In this document: piece by piece, positions 1 to 15,170 of the stretch
How the letters are laid out: each line of letters begins with the position of its first letter
Position numbering within the stretch: the stretch's first letter is position 1
From: Ptychodera flava
Taxonomy: Eukaryota; Hemichordata; Enteropneusta; Ptychoderidae
Reading direction: 5' to 3'
Assembly (NCBI RefSeq): GCF_041260155.1
Contig: NC_091930.1
Coordinates: 20,610,872 to 20,674,871 of the forward strand
DNA: 64,000 nt
Program-made: the position numbers and the translations under genes
Notes under the pieces: model-generated
Database searches by the model: none
The model's input: the letters and a program-made list of their open reading frames with translations, nothing else
Told to the model about the DNA's origin: nothing

Positions 1-464
1 AGAAAGTGTACGAATTGACATGGTAAGAAGAAAGTTACTGAATAATTACAGATATTGGTGACGGGACATCGAATTTATTCCCAAATCATTTAATGAAATA
101 AAGACTTCTAGTGGGGTCGAAGATTGTTTCGAACGTAATTCTGGTGCCATAGAGTTCGTAGCCAATATTTTTCTCAGCATCATCAAACAATCCACGATGT
201 TTAAATTACATAATCAATTGTTACATATTCTGTCATGAGTCTCATTTTGATCGCACAAATATCTGGTACGAATGGATTATTATCAATGCTTATTTATAAG
301 GGGACTCATTTTAGTTATATTTCGAGTTTCTGGCAAAAGTTTTGTCGTATTATTTTATTTACACAAAAAAATTAATACAGTACCATTAAAAGTGATATAG
401 CAGTACTTAAAATAACAAATTTCTACCCTTGAAATAATGGTTAATAGTCGCGCCAGCGGCTTAC

Positions 465-545
465 TGACTACGCATGCGCTTATTCATAATATACTATGCG
501 AGTAACCGGAAGTGTACCCTTCTTTCATGGGCGCCGCCATGTTTT
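465..545. promoter_or_regulatory. NRF1 / ETS / YY1-like motif cluster
   Basis: Three motifs typical of TATA-less animal promoters lie within 75 bp: GCATGCGC (472-479, NRF1-like), CCGGAAGTG (506-514, ETS-like) and GCCGCCATG (533-541, YY1-like, also Kozak-like). No convincing coding exon follows on either strand: the plus-strand ATG at 539 is closed after 7 codons and the minus-strand ATGGCGGC after about 18. It may be a promoter of a gene lying outside the window, or chance. Confidence 0.35.
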
Positions 546-1610
546 TTTTTGAGTACTCGTAAATAAACTAATACGAAACAAATTACTATGATATAACATG
601 CCTTTTATAAAATATACCTCTTTTATTAGCCAGTAAATGTTATTATACACCTTGTCGCTGATACAAAGTATCGTTGATATAGATAAACGGAGAAAACTGT
701 CATGCATATGAACGGGGGCATACGCAAAGAATGCTGGGATTGAATTATAGAAGAGCGCCCCCTGTGTCAATAATTAGATTCAAAAATTGCAAGTTTTTAG
801 ACGGAACGCTATAGTTTTCAGCTTGCAAGTGGAAGGTGGGCAGTGCTGTAACCATTGCAATGATAATTATTGCATAATACGTCCCTTGTTTAACGCCATA
901 GGCTGTTATCATTGTAAAAATTGCCAATTTTTGTCCAAAATTTTTACACGCTACAGAAAATCTATACCTGCCCTGCTGCAGGGTTTGACGTCGTGTAAGT
1001 ACGTGAACTGCTTTCATCAGAGGGAAACTGGGCATAGTTGTCCCCGGTAGTTGTCATATAAACGTTTATGAAGTAACAATTAATTACATTTTATCATGAA
1101 TCAATACAAATAACATTGCCAATCTTAACCTCTGGCGCGACACCAAGGGCTGAGCCCTACATAATGGTTATTATTCCAAACTGACAGCTTTCAATAATCA
1201 TGGACGCCTATCTTGATGGATGCGCGTATGACATATTTGCTTGGTTAAAATGTGTTTTATTCCTTAGTTCGACCATGAATCTATGTCATCTATGAATGGA
1301 AATCTAACGACATCCTCTAGTATAACGTGTCCAACCCTTTATTGGACGTGCATTGACAGATAACAGTACCAGTGCTTATTCGAAGTAGAGTTTGAAGTGT
1401 AATATTGCATTGCTTTAGAAATTATAAACGATGGAAAATGTTCAGCAAGTATCTATAACAAATAATTATTGAAATGTGAATTTCAGTAATACATAATAAG
1501 TATAGCTCATAAAATCATGGCAATAGAAATGCACAAGAGAAATTAAGATATTCAATGATAACCAATATGCTTTTAATAATTTACAATTGACTGACGCAGA
1601 AGAAAAGAAA

Positions 1611-1613
<3 letters not shown>

Positions 1614-1659
<46 letters not shown>
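1614..1659. repeat. (TA)n microsatellite
   Basis: A perfect TA dinucleotide tract downstream of the first receptor gene. Confidence 0.95.
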
Positions 1660-1663
<4 letters not shown>

Positions 1664-1956
1664 TATTAACTATTCTGTTCTATTCAAAATGTTCTGCACA
1701 GCTCTGCACAGTGCACTGAAACCTATATTATATGGATAGAAATTCAAAGCGTGGCTGTTTATTCAAAAACATGAGAAATTAACAAGTACGTACGCCTGAA
1801 ATACAGCGTATTAAAATTTTGACGCTAACCTGAAATATTTACAGCAAAAACCCTATAACGAATGAAGAACGCTACATTTTATACTTAACGTGCTGATGAA
1901 AATCTTGCCAGAGATGATTCTGTACTTCAGACACATCTTGAGTGTGCTTTCTGAAT

Positions 1957-2952
1957 TTACGAAGATGACACTTGTGTGTCATCGTTAATATTACAGCATG
2001 AACGACCGAAGATCATTTTGCCTGTAAATAACTGTCCGTACGCGTCTCTGACATTTTTGTTGCTAAGTCCGTAGAGTATCGGGTTGACGGATCCCCCGAT
2101 GTGTATTGTCGGGTACAGCAATACCACAAGGCCTGATACTAAAGGCTCTCCCAACGCCTTAAAAATGGCAGCAACCAGTGGCATAGGTACGTATCCGAAG
2201 ACAATCAACAAAAATACAGTTACAGTTACTTTCAAAGTGCGAATTTCTTGCAAACTTGGTGTCTTGCTGTTGTTTGTCGAGGATTCTTCTCCCGCACTGT
2301 GAGCTTGCACCCGCTTTCTGCTACGACGTATGAAGAGAAATACAGCAAGGTAGCTGTAGATAGTGAGTAGAACTTGAACTGTCATGGAGCCAAATAAGAA
2401 CGCCCTGCTGACATTGGGAAAACACGGCAAGATGTCCTCGACGTACCTGAAAGCATTTGGTCCAGATTGTAGATAAACTTGAGTTGCTATTGGAAAACAC
2501 CAGCTGAACATAAGGGCAATGGATAGTGTCTTCCTGGTGTTAAATCGGTAGTATTTCTCATGGTGAACTATACAAATGTAGCGGTTAATTGCAATGCAAG
2601 TTGTAAGCCACAGAGATATCTCGAATAGTATTGGTGGCAGCATTCTGTAAATGACGCAGAAAGAATAACCAAATCTCCAGCGACGGTTGAGGAAAGTATC
2701 ACTTACCACAGATGATACAAGTATCGGCGAAATCAAGTCTGTAATACTCAGGTTGAAAAGCATCGTGTTGATGGTCGTTCTGAGGTTCTTCTGTAGACAG
2801 AACACCGTAATAAACATCAGGTTTCCCAAAATCGCCGACCCAGACAGAAACACTTCAATCAAGCCAGTCAATGTTAGTACCCAATCAGGTGGAAATGCCG
2901 TACGTGAAACAATGCCTTCGAATGAAATGTTTGTGCTCGTTGAATTGCTCAT
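1957..2952 (-). CDS. class A rhodopsin-like GPCR, intronless
   Basis: A single uninterrupted frame of 331 residues with the class A receptor signature; orphan ligand. The N-terminus has sequons at N3 and N8. Helix 1 carries the GN pair (AILGNLM). Helix 2 has NLSITDL with the conserved Asp. Helix 3 starts at an extracellular Cys and ends in NRY in place of DRY. Helix 4 has the conserved Trp (FSWCF), loop 2 has the partner Cys (ILPCFPN), helix 6 has FGYVP where many receptors have CWxP, and helix 7 has NPILYG. The third cytoplasmic loop is basic, with a SRKRVQ stretch. The length is ordinary for a short class A receptor. It should be a plasma-membrane, G-protein-coupled receptor. Overall it recalls melatonin-receptor-like or other orphan invertebrate receptors, but I cannot assign a ligand. 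A paralogue lies at 10167-11162. Confidence 0.93.
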   Translation of the reverse strand: MSNSTSTNISFEGIVSRTAFPPDWVLTLTGLIEVFLSGSAILGNLMFITVFCLQKNLRTTINTMLFNLSITDLISPILVSSVVSDTFLNRRWRFGYSFCVIYRMLPPILFEISLWLTTCIAINRYICIVHHEKYYRFNTRKTLSIALMFSWCFPIATQVYLQSGPNAFRYVEDILPCFPNVSRAFLFGSMTVQVLLTIYSYLAVFLFIRRSRKRVQAHSAGEESSTNNSKTPSLQEIRTLKVTVTVFLLIVFGYVPMPLVAAIFKALGEPLVSGLVVLLYPTIHIGGSVNPILYGLSNKNVRDAYGQLFTGKMIFGRSCCNINDDTQVSSS

Positions 2953-3221
2953 GTCGAATCAACCACAGTCCTACCTTTAGGAGGAAGTTGTTAAGGACTG
3001 CAATATTTATATTTAATCAGGACCTGATTAAAACATCTGAGGAAAACTGATAGGCTGAAATATGCAGCGATGTGGGGGCGCTCACAAAGTTTGAACTGCA
3101 GGTTAGGGAGCGCCTACTAAGGATGACTTGGTCTTCAAGCTAGCGAGCCGATGTCTCTCGGATGAAACATTAGACAACAGAATGGGTCGGCATGAAAGAG
3201 AAGAAGTACCTGAAGTCAGGT

Positions 3222-3230
3222 TTATATATA
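3222..3230 (-). promoter_or_regulatory. TATA-like element upstream of first GPCR
   Basis: Read on the minus strand this is TATATATAAA, about 270 bp before the receptor ATG. The paralogue keeps a related TTTTATAG in the same aligned position (11441-11450) inside conserved flanking sequence. The position is suggestive only. Confidence 0.3.
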
Positions 3231-3969
3231 ACTCGGACGTCATGTTTTACACATTAAGTTTTACATGAAGGGACTGATGTATTGATTTTTAAAGAGAAAG
3301 CATGACCTCTCTTAAAACATTACATCATATTAAATCGGCACGGTCACCGTGGCATGATCGAAAGATCCATCTTAGGGATCTTTGAGACACCTGTATGGTA
3401 CTTTGTGAACTGTGTCGTGTGTCTACATCTCATCCCATTCCTATATGAACAAAAAGGGAACGCATCATGAAGCCAGTTTCTCTGCACTGTTCCTGACGCG
3501 CTATCATATTCCCGGTGTCATTTTCTTTGGTAAGCAGGAACGCATATTGGTATGAGATCAATGAGATTCGTCTAATCTCAAGTAATGCCGTCGTGAATTC
3601 GCCAACGATACTTCTTGTGTTTATCTGTCAGTTTCTTCTTGTATATTCAGAGGTGCATACGGCCAAGCAATTACCCCTATAGCATATGATAGACTGGTGG
3701 TGTTCAATTAATGTTTTATAGTTAATTTCTGACATTTAGACGGCCACCAAACCAGATCAATGCGACATGCACCTTCCGGGATTCGAAAGGTGTACGTGCC
3801 TATGTCAGTTGAAATGGCGTGAAGGTGTAGTATATGCTATAATTGCTGAAGGGTCTTTTTTAAACAACGTCATACATGTTTCATTAAAACTGAACCTTAA
3901 AAGAACGTGAAATGGAAATTTTATTAAGCTGTTATTTATAAATTATGCCTTTTTTGATTTGATAATTAG

Positions 3970-4380
3970 ATATTATTCCCTAATATTTTTCTTCGTTCAG
4001 CGAAGGATATGATAGAAATAACGGGCGACGCGCTGACCATCAACGTTTATTTGTGGGCAAGGGCCAGAGGAAAGCCAAAAATTAACGGGCGAGTCTTGCC
4101 GAGCCCGTTAATTTGGCCTTCCTCGAGCCCGCGCCCACAAATGAACGTTAATGGTCAGAGCGGAGTCTGTTATTTCCATTATATTATCAGCGAACCCAAG
4201 AAAACCGTCAAAATTTCCGAAAATTTCAGGAGCGAACGACAACTGGGCCCCAGAAACTGAGCAATACGTCACTCACTGTCACGCGCGCTGTAAAAAATTG
4301 GCAAATCCAGAAATGTTTTCAGAAAAAACGTCACGAATATTTTTCCGAGCCGAACGAAGAAAAATATTAGGGAATAATAT
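3970..4380. mobile_element. foldback MITE with 29-bp perfect TIRs
   Basis: Bases 3970-3998 and 4352-4380 are perfect 29-nt reverse complements; the outer ends start ATATTATTCCC. The flanks are compatible with a TA target duplication just inside these ends. Between them lies a second large inverted repeat (about 4005-4190, imperfect), with arms containing AACGTTTATTTGTGGGC and its complement. The open frames inside (up to 158 codons) look incidental. No transposase is present, so the element is non-autonomous. Confidence 0.8.
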
Positions 4381-4734
4381 ACTTATCACATGCAAAAGCC
4401 AAGAATTCGTTATTGTTTGCAAAATAAAAGAAGTTTTCCATCACTTTTCCGCGTTAAAACTTTTGAACTACTTTAGGTATACGCCGTGCGCATGTTGTCC
4501 AATCATTTCCAGTCATCCGTCGCGTGAGGAACACAGCTTTCACGTTCGTTCGTGTATGGAGCAAATGCCAGACGACATCTCGGTCTACACGGAACTTCCG
4601 CAAAGTTATACTCTATTTCAAAGATAGCATAGCCTAGAAATTTATCACAGACGAAGATACGCTATTTTTCGGGAACAAAAATCGACTGAATCTCGACGGC
4701 GCGAACACTGTAACCGTCGCGCCTTACCCTCTTT

Positions 4735-4920
4735 ACAATGCACGGTAATGCAACCAGCTTCGAGTTCGTTGTTTCCGCAAATAATTCACGTAATTCCTTC
4801 GGAATATACAGGCGGTTATTCTTGTGTTTACATTGTTCGGATTAATAATGTCGTAGTCTGTAAAAATATCGATTTCATAACATGACTTTTGAAGGCCTGG
4901 ACACCGGACTTGACCCCCTT
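4735..4920. repeat. duplicated non-coding block, copy at 14960-15170
   Basis: This stretch (around ATATACAGGCGG, then TTCATAACATGACTTTT) is recognisably the same sequence as 14960-15170, with many substitutions and small indels. The offset is about 10.2 kb, so it may belong to the same segmental duplication as the receptors. No gene is seen in it. Confidence 0.6.
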
Positions 4921-5448
4921 GTTTCACCGGAAACCGTATGTGTACCGTGGTCTACCGCATGAAAGTACGTCGAAAGTTCAGGCGTCGGCGGGGCCCATAC
5001 GAATACGAACCCCATGCATATCGGCTATAAAACTAAAAGACGAGGTCTCAAAAATTTGCCTTGTTGATGTATTTTCAGACTCTAATAATCATGACCAATG
5101 TTTGCGATATTTTCACGTCAGATACATTTTGATCGTGGGAGAAATATCGGCCCCCATGTTGTTTGTTTACATTTGCGAGGACACCGAAGATAGACGCAAA
5201 AAAGGTCCGATGCACCAAAATTGATGACATAGACGCGGGTTGTCGTGACGTAAACGACCAGAGAATAAATCCTGTATTTTTTGTTCGGAGACGACAAACT
5301 TGGCTTGTGCATGTGATAATTACATCATATTCGGAGCGTAAAGAATTCACCATTATAAGATGCGGTGCATACTAACGGTAAGATGTACCAAACGCCTCTC
5401 GCTAGGTCTTCAGAAAGTCAGAAAGTGTGACGGTCAATAAACCTACCG

Positions 5449-8150
<2,702 letters not shown>

Positions 8151-8155
8151 CAACA

Positions 8156-8286
<131 letters not shown>

Positions 8287-9898
8287 TGTTATATTCAAAA
8301 TTTACCATTATGTTCTGTACTGTGCAAAAAAGAAAACCTAATTTTCCAGTCCTAAAACAATCTGCAGACCATTTCAGCAATTACAGTGCCGCGAACGTTG
8401 GTTTTCCAAATACAGTGATATTTACTTGTATTCAGTGCATGCTTGTGTGCATTTATCCTTGTTTTTGATCAGAGAGCGGAGAATATAAATCGGTTGGGCT
8501 CAAAACTCAAAAATATAAATAACCTGGCTAGGTTTTACATCACTGTTCACACACGTTATATTGTGTACACATTAATTGCTCACTTCGACGTTTTACGGAC
8601 AGTACTAGTAAGTTGATCCAGGTACATGTTCGAATCAGGCAGAATTAACAATGTTATTTCACGTCAGTACATTGTTGAGGCAAAGAAGGTTGTGAGAATC
8701 TATCGGACAAGGGTAATATAGCACTGTCTCTCTGGCAGGTTTTGTCATCTTGTCACTTCTGGTACATAATGCAAAGCGAAGTAATAAATCTCTCGACTGT
8801 GAAAAAACATAGCAGCATATGGAGCAAGCATACCAAGGGACACGGTATGTAGGGAGAAATTCATTTAGTTATTATCAGTGAGTGTGCGTTGAATTTATTT
8901 TTCAACTACTCAATGAAGTAGTCTAACTTTTGTGGTTCCGAAGATTGTTGCGAACGTAATTTCTGTGGACTAGAGTTCTTAGCCAAACAAGCCAAATTCA
9001 GTATCATAAAACATACAAGATGTTCAAAATATAGAATAAATCATTGGATATTCTGTCATTAGCCTCCTTTTGATCGCACAGACATCTGCCATAAGTTCAA
9101 AAAATATTATCAAGTTAAGTTATAAGGTGATTCATCTCAAGATGTTTCATGTCGAGATTCTGTTGTAAAGATAATGAGACCCATGCAAAGGTTTGTCGTA
9201 TGATTTTTATCGACACAGAACAAAGTCGTTACAGCACTAATAATGGTGATACAAAAATACTTAAAGTACCAAATATATAATATTGTAATAATGGCCAATT
9301 TTCGACACTGACAGTTTTCAATAATCATCGATGCCTACTCCTGCTAAATGCACATATTAACCTTGCTTTATTTCACGCGGTTCGCCGACTGGCTCTGTTG
9401 GGGCAAACTCGCGCGCAGGGTGAACGTACAAATTCGTTCGTGTTATAGTTTTGTCGCGGAAATCGTGGCTAATTCGGTTTCTGTTTTAAGCCAAGACGAG
9501 TCTAGAATTGGAACAAATTATACAAACACAGAAAAATGCATGTAAGGGATCGTGGACACAATTCAGAGTTGATAACCGTTTCCTCTTGCATTGATCTCAC
9601 AGAAAGGAGAGCTCTGGTCGTTTCTACCATTTAATTTCTAGTTTATAACATTGTATTAAAGGAATGTCAAGATTTTACTTCCGTGTGCGCGTGCACACAG
9701 GTGAAACTTATACATGTAAAGTATGACAAACGTTATGCAACTATCATAAAATAAATTATTGAAATATGAAATTTGAGTAACACACAATAAGTATAGCATA
9801 TAGAATCGTGGTATAAGAACGGTACACGAAAAATGCAAAGATAAAGCATTATGCTTTGAAACTTTGAAATATAATATAATAATAATAATTATATAATT

Positions 9899-9901
<3 letters not shown>

Positions 9902-9954
<53 letters not shown>
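9902..9954. repeat. (TA)n microsatellite
   Basis: A perfect TA tract. The equivalent position in the left copy also carries a TA tract (1614-1659), so the microsatellite predates the duplication. Confidence 0.95.
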
Positions 9955-9959
<5 letters not shown>

Positions 9960-10166
9960 CATGTATACACTATTCTGTTATATTAAAAATGTACCGTAAA
10001 GTTCCATACAGTGCAAAAAGAAAAACCTATTACAATGAGAGAAATCCAATTGATGGCTTCCTAACCTTTTATACTTGATGTATTGATGAAACGGTTATCG
10101 GAGATGTGCAACTTATCTTATAATCATCGACTTCAGACACATATTTTTTCGGTGTGTCTTCTGAAT

Positions 10167-11162
10167 TTATGTAGCTGACACTTGTGAGTCATCGTTAACG
10201 CTTCGGCATGACCGACCGAAGATCGTTTTTCCTGTAAATAAATGTCCGTACGCGTCTCGGATGTTTTTGTTGCTAAAACCGTAAAGAATAGGGTTGACGG
10301 ATCCCCCGATGTGTAATGATGGTTGCAGCAAAATCAAAAATGCTAGTGCCTCTGGCCTTCCAAGCTGCTTAAAAATGCCACCCATCAATGGTACAGGTAT
10401 GTAACCAAAGATAATCAACAAGAATATAATCACTAAAACTTTCAAAGTGCGAATTTCTTGCAAACTTGGTGTCTTGCTGTTGTTTGTCGAGGATTCTTCT
10501 CCCGCACTGTGAGCTTGTACCCGCTTTCTGCTACGACGTATGAAGAGAAATACAGCAAGGTAGCTGTAGATGGTGAGTAGAATTTGAACCGTCATGGACC
10601 CAAATAAGAACGCCCTGCTGACATTTGGAACACACGGAAAGATGCCCTCGACGTACCTGAATACATTTGGTCCAGAGTGCAGATAAACTTGAGTTGCTAC
10701 TGGATAGCACCAGCTAAACACAAGGGCAAGGGAGAGTGTCTTTCTGTTGCAGAATCGGTAGTACTTCTCATGGTGAACGATACAAATGTAGCGGTTTATA
10801 GCAACGAAAGTTGTAAGCCACAGAGATATCTCGAGCAGTATTGGGTGCAGCGCTTTGTGAATGACGCAAAACGAATAACCAAATCTCCAGCGACGGTTTA
10901 AGAAAGTATCACTTGTCACAGATGACACCAGTATCGGTGAAATCAAGTCTGTAATACTCAGGTTGAACAGCATCGTGTTGATGGTCGTTCTGAGATTCTT
11001 CTGTAAACAGAACACCGTAACAAACATCAGGTTTCCCAAAATCGCCGACGCAGACAGAAACACTTCGATCAAGCCGGTCAGTGTTAATACCCAATCAGGT
11101 GGAATTGCCGTACGTGAAAGAGTGTCTTCGAAGGAAACGTTTGTGCTCGTTGAATTGTTCAT
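10167..11162 (-). CDS. class A rhodopsin-like GPCR, intronless paralogue
   Basis: This frame of 331 residues aligns without gaps to the receptor at 1957-2952. It keeps the N-terminal sequons, GN in helix 1, NLSITDL in helix 2, the loop Cys pair, NRY at the end of helix 3, FGYIP in helix 6 and NPILYG in helix 7. Cytoplasmic loop 3 (HSAGEESSTNNSKTPSLQE) is identical in both, whereas helix 6, extracellular loop 3 and the start of helix 7 differ most (for example FKALGEPLVSG against FKQLGRPEALA). Divergence concentrated around the outer ends of helices 6 and 7 could mean a changed ligand, but this is inference. It is probably functional, as no break is seen. Confidence 0.93.
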   Translation of the reverse strand: MNNSTSTNVSFEDTLSRTAIPPDWVLTLTGLIEVFLSASAILGNLMFVTVFCLQKNLRTTINTMLFNLSITDLISPILVSSVTSDTFLNRRWRFGYSFCVIHKALHPILLEISLWLTTFVAINRYICIVHHEKYYRFCNRKTLSLALVFSWCYPVATQVYLHSGPNVFRYVEGIFPCVPNVSRAFLFGSMTVQILLTIYSYLAVFLFIRRSRKRVQAHSAGEESSTNNSKTPSLQEIRTLKVLVIIFLLIIFGYIPVPLMGGIFKQLGRPEALAFLILLQPSLHIGGSVNPILYGFSNKNIRDAYGHLFTGKTIFGRSCRSVNDDSQVSAT

Positions 11163-11440
11163 GTCGAATCAGCTCCAGTGATGTCCTACCTTTGGGAGGA
11201 AGTTGGAAAGGAGTGCAAGATATAAATCTAAGCATGACTTGATGAAAACATCCGAGGAAAGCTGATAGGCTGAAATATGCAGTGGTGTGTGGGCGTTGTC
11301 AAAGTTTGAACTGCAGGTCAGGAAGCGCTCACTGCAGACGACTTGGTCTTTCAGGCTAGCGAGCCGATGGCTCGGGGGTGAAAACATTAGCATTCGAAGG
11401 GGTTGGCAAAAAAAGAGCAGAAGTACCTGAAGTCACGTTT

Positions 11441-11450
11441 CTATAAAACT
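11441..11450 (-). promoter_or_regulatory. TATA-like element upstream of second GPCR
   Basis: The minus-strand reading AGTTTTATAG aligns with the TATA-like site of the first copy, about 280 bp from the start codon. It is a weak site. Confidence 0.25.
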
Positions 11451-13626
11451 CGGACGTAATGTTTTACACATAAAGTTTTACATGAATGAACTGTCAGTAT
11501 TGATATTTTGAAGAGGAAGCACGAGCTGTCTTGAAACATATCATATTAAATCGGTACACTCAAGCAGAGCTTTCTTATCATCACCTTGGCATGATCGAAA
11601 GATCCATCTTCTGATGTTCTAGACACATGTTTAGTTTGTGAACTCAGTCATATGCTTACACCTCATCCCATTCCGAGTAACATAAACAAGAACGGAAGGT
11701 ATCTTGAAGCCGTTTTTCTTGCACTGTTTCTGACACACGATTTCATTCCCGGTGTCATTTTCTTCGGCAAGCAGGAACACATATCGGTTTGAGATCGATA
11801 CGAGGCCTTCGTCTAATCTGAAGCTTTGCCGTCGTTTATTCGCCAACGACACGTCTTATGTTTATCTGTCAATTTTTGCTACTGAAGAGTATGGTCTTGG
11901 TCGACAGTGCATCATGACAGAACCGTTATACGACAAGTTTCCTGTTGACGAGTTTTAATATCTAGGAACTGAATTGTATTGAGTAAAGCCATAAATGAGC
12001 CACAGAAAGCCGACATCCCTGTATTTTTTGGAACAGCGCATCAAAGCGAAAGTTGTCTTTATTTCAAAATTGTTTACATGTGCTGGCCTATCACCTTCAA
12101 GGTTCCATTCCATTCATTTTAGCGAACGTGCTGTTTTGATCAATGATGTGTTCTATGCAGTCAACGCAGTTTTGCAATATAGTTGAAGATTGTCTGTAAC
12201 CTTGGCCACTTCCACTGCAAATCGTGCAAACATTTAACCCTCCAGGACGTAATTTTTACTTGAAAAAAGCCAAGTTCACAATAGAAAATGAGCGCGCTGT
12301 CAATATAATAAGTCAGTTTTCTTGGAGTTGAGAAATATGACAAAATTCATATCTTTCATACAAAATCCGAAACATGTTGATTCAAAATAATAAAATGCAT
12401 GATCTCTATTTACCTTGGACAGTCCTTGCGCCTTTGGCGGGTAATGATTGGGCTCATTTGGCGTCTGGAAATAACAGTAAATAGCGTGTAGGAATATGGA
12501 TGGCGGACTTTGTGCGTCTTCTTTAGACCAGCTCTTAGTTTGCCGCCAGCTTTATGATAAATAAAGTAGAGCCTATTCGTAAATCTTACTAACAAGAAAA
12601 ACACAATGGCCTTGCGTAAAGCGGGAATACAGATCAAGCATTGGTGATCCAAAAAATATCGCAAAAATGACTTCATATTCTCAAATTAAAGAGGGAAAGT
12701 GTATAACCTATAGTGTGTAAAATGTTATTTCCCAGGTATTGGATGGCGTACTTGTAAAGGTTAAAAACGAAACAAAAAAGTGAGGCTTTGTTTTCCAGCG
12801 AGAGTGAAGCAATGGGATTTCGGACAAATAAGTTTAATGAGAAAAAAACATGTTCGAAATGCCACTAATGGCGATACATAATCGTCATATATGGAAGATA
12901 TACTGGTATGGCGGAAATGAAATAGAGATTAATCGACAAATGTACACTGACTTTAACTAAAACATCCCAATACAATTTGCATGAAACCAAAAAAGTAGAT
13001 AACAAAAATTTAATGTACAGTAAAAGTCAAGAATGTTTAACTGTATTTGTCCAAGCGTTCGTTGTGAGTTTTCGCTTCTTGAGTTGTATATTCTTCTCGT
13101 GGACAATTGTTCTTATCACACCAACGAAATGACTTTACTTTTGTTCGGAAGGTAATTCTGTGGTCCTTGACGTAATTTGGGTTCGGATCCTTTCCGTGGC
13201 CGCTCGTACAAGTTCGGTGTGGTTACTGTGTTCCTTGTGGTTCGCTTCATTTTAGGAATCCTTTTAAAGTAATTCGGAATCTTTTGAGTGGTCTCGTTGT
13301 CAAGAAATATTCTTACAATGATTACAAAGCATGTAACAATTTACGTATTTCACTTTCGAGGCGCATACTGCCTTAGGCTCGGAATGAATGAATTAAATAA
13401 CAGTGCATGATATTTTCTAAACCTTCAATGACGATTTACTACTTTTCAAAAATATAAAATTCGTATCGTGAGTTGAGTCACAATTTCAAATCTATATTTA
13501 CTCATTACAGCGTCGCATTTTGAGAATGTTTCGTTGATTTTGGGGAACTTGCTGGTCGGTCGATTGGCTCATGGCATGTGCGCAGGAAGTCATGATGGTC
13601 ATCCTGCTTGGTACTGAAAGGAAGGA

Positions 13627-13675
13627 AGACGCCGGAAGTTACGAATGACGATGCCGGAAGTTACAAGTGACGATG
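13627..13675. promoter_or_regulatory. tandem CCGGAAGT (ETS-like) duplication
   Basis: A unit of about 23 bp, GATGCCGGAAGTTAC plus a variable tail ending GTGACGATG, is present twice in tandem. Each copy carries the ETS core CCGGAAGT. No transcript start can be tied to it. Confidence 0.3.
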
Positions 13676-14959
13676 TAGAACTTACATTTGTTTACTGGTA
13701 CAGAACTACTGCCAGACCTCCTGGTCCAGCCAGAGTATCCCTCAAACGACAGAGATGGTCCGTTTAAACTGTGTGAGAGTTTGCCTGTGAATGACTCTGT
13801 ATCTGTTTTTGTCTGCCTGTGCCCGTGAACGAGGCTGCCTGAAACTCTGCCTTCCTGAGTTCATTTGTATTAATCCAAATCCAGTAGTATTGCGGCAGGA
13901 TTTATCACGTCCGAGGTATAATGTATCGAGAGCTTGAAATACTTTTTTTTTCTGTCCATTCTGAGGATTATGACAATTGTCACCATTTACATACCAAAGA
14001 CGTGGAAGACGCAAACTCAGTGCTCTCATTTCAATTGCAATCATGAATGCGGCATTTCTCTTTCGCAGCGTTTCTGTTTTTGCTTTATACTGCATTTGAT
14101 TGGGTAACACCTGTACCCGTATCCGAAGCTTAACTTACTCTGACCAAAATAACGTAATAAGGGATGGCCTTGTTAGAGGTTTTGATACTAACAATATACA
14201 CCCCCTCCAATTACTTTTTTCTTTCTTTTTCATCGTGGCAGAATGCTATGGCACTAAATGTGGCGCCTGGCAGGTACCAGATACACCGAAAGTGCTTTCT
14301 TGACGGATTGTTTCAGCGTTGTCTTTTTTAATGCAGTGTATTCTGGGAGATAAAATTCTCAAAGCAAACTTACAAACAAGAAAATTTTGCAATTTTCTTT
14401 AATAATATGCTGCTAGAAACGCAGCGTCGCTTTCATGATTGAGTTAATAGTGGAACTATGAAAAAATCTGACCTTCCATCTATTTATGTGAAACGCGTCG
14501 AATTGTCAGTATTGAATTGCCTCAAGCTGCCGACCGCTGTATCCTCTTGAATTTCTCCCATGCCTTTTCGCGTACCTATAACTTAATTTTTCTCAAATGT
14601 GTTCGGGTATATGCGTGACATTGACTTGTCTTTCTGATCATTAAGCTTCTTGCCCCACACAATGTGATGTACACTTTTTAATAGAACCCAACAAAACATG
14701 ATTAAATACAAAATTAAGCTATTTGTTTACCTTTTACAGCAGTCGGTTATTTGATTTATTAAGTCTCAAAGTCCATAAATAAGACATTATCCTGCGTGCA
14801 TGTTGATCTAAAAAAGTGTACACTTTCTCCTTGACACGCTGAGCGGAAAACATTCAGATACTAAAGTATTCGCATCATGAAAAGAAATCGTGGAATCATG
14901 ACAACTTTTATCAATTGTCAAAAAACCCTACACAAATCTCAACGACGCGAACGTTATGA

Positions 14960-15170
14960 AAGGTCGTGTCTGATCGTAGTTGCCATGCTTACAAAATCCA
15001 TCGAAAGCGAGCAGTTTCGAGCTCGTTGATTCCAAACATTATTTACGTAGTTCCTCAGGAATATACGTGTCTTACAGTCTTGTGTTTTCATTGTTCGGAG
15101 TGTTATTCCGTACTCTGTCAAAATATTGATTTCATTACACGACTTTTTGATGCTCAGCGTGTGGCCTAGA
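14960..15170. repeat. duplicated non-coding block, copy at 4735-4920
   Basis: The partner of the block at 4735-4920. The open frames on both strands are short and not conserved between the copies. Confidence 0.6.

Larger units (their letters stand above)
1..3660. repeat. GPCR duplication unit, left copy
   Basis: The receptor gene and its flanks recur, diverged, at about 8.9-11.9 kb. Matching landmarks include the stretch around 115-265 (copy around 8940-9090), the 3' flank around 1460-1530 (copy around 9750-9820) and the 5' flank 2953-3650 (copy 11163-11880). The two coding regions are exactly 8,210 bp apart; the left flank is offset by about 8.8 kb, so indels accumulated between the copies. 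Outside the receptor I see no other gene here. Confidence 0.75.
8890..11890. repeat. GPCR duplication unit, right copy
   Basis: This is the diverged second copy of the segment that begins at the left window edge, including the receptor gene, its 3' flank and roughly 700 bp of 5' flank. Confidence 0.75.

Noticed and set aside
787..1050. Overlapping open frames on both strands (745-1035 and 787-1050)
   Set aside because: No motif, no counterpart in the second GPCR unit, and cysteines scattered without pattern.
4009..4627. 83- and 158-codon frames
   Set aside because: They read through the foldback MITE and its flank; the arms of the palindrome account for the open stretch.
13742..14110. 122-codon minus-strand frame
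   Set aside because: No recognisable domain, no promoter or splice context, no paralogue for support.
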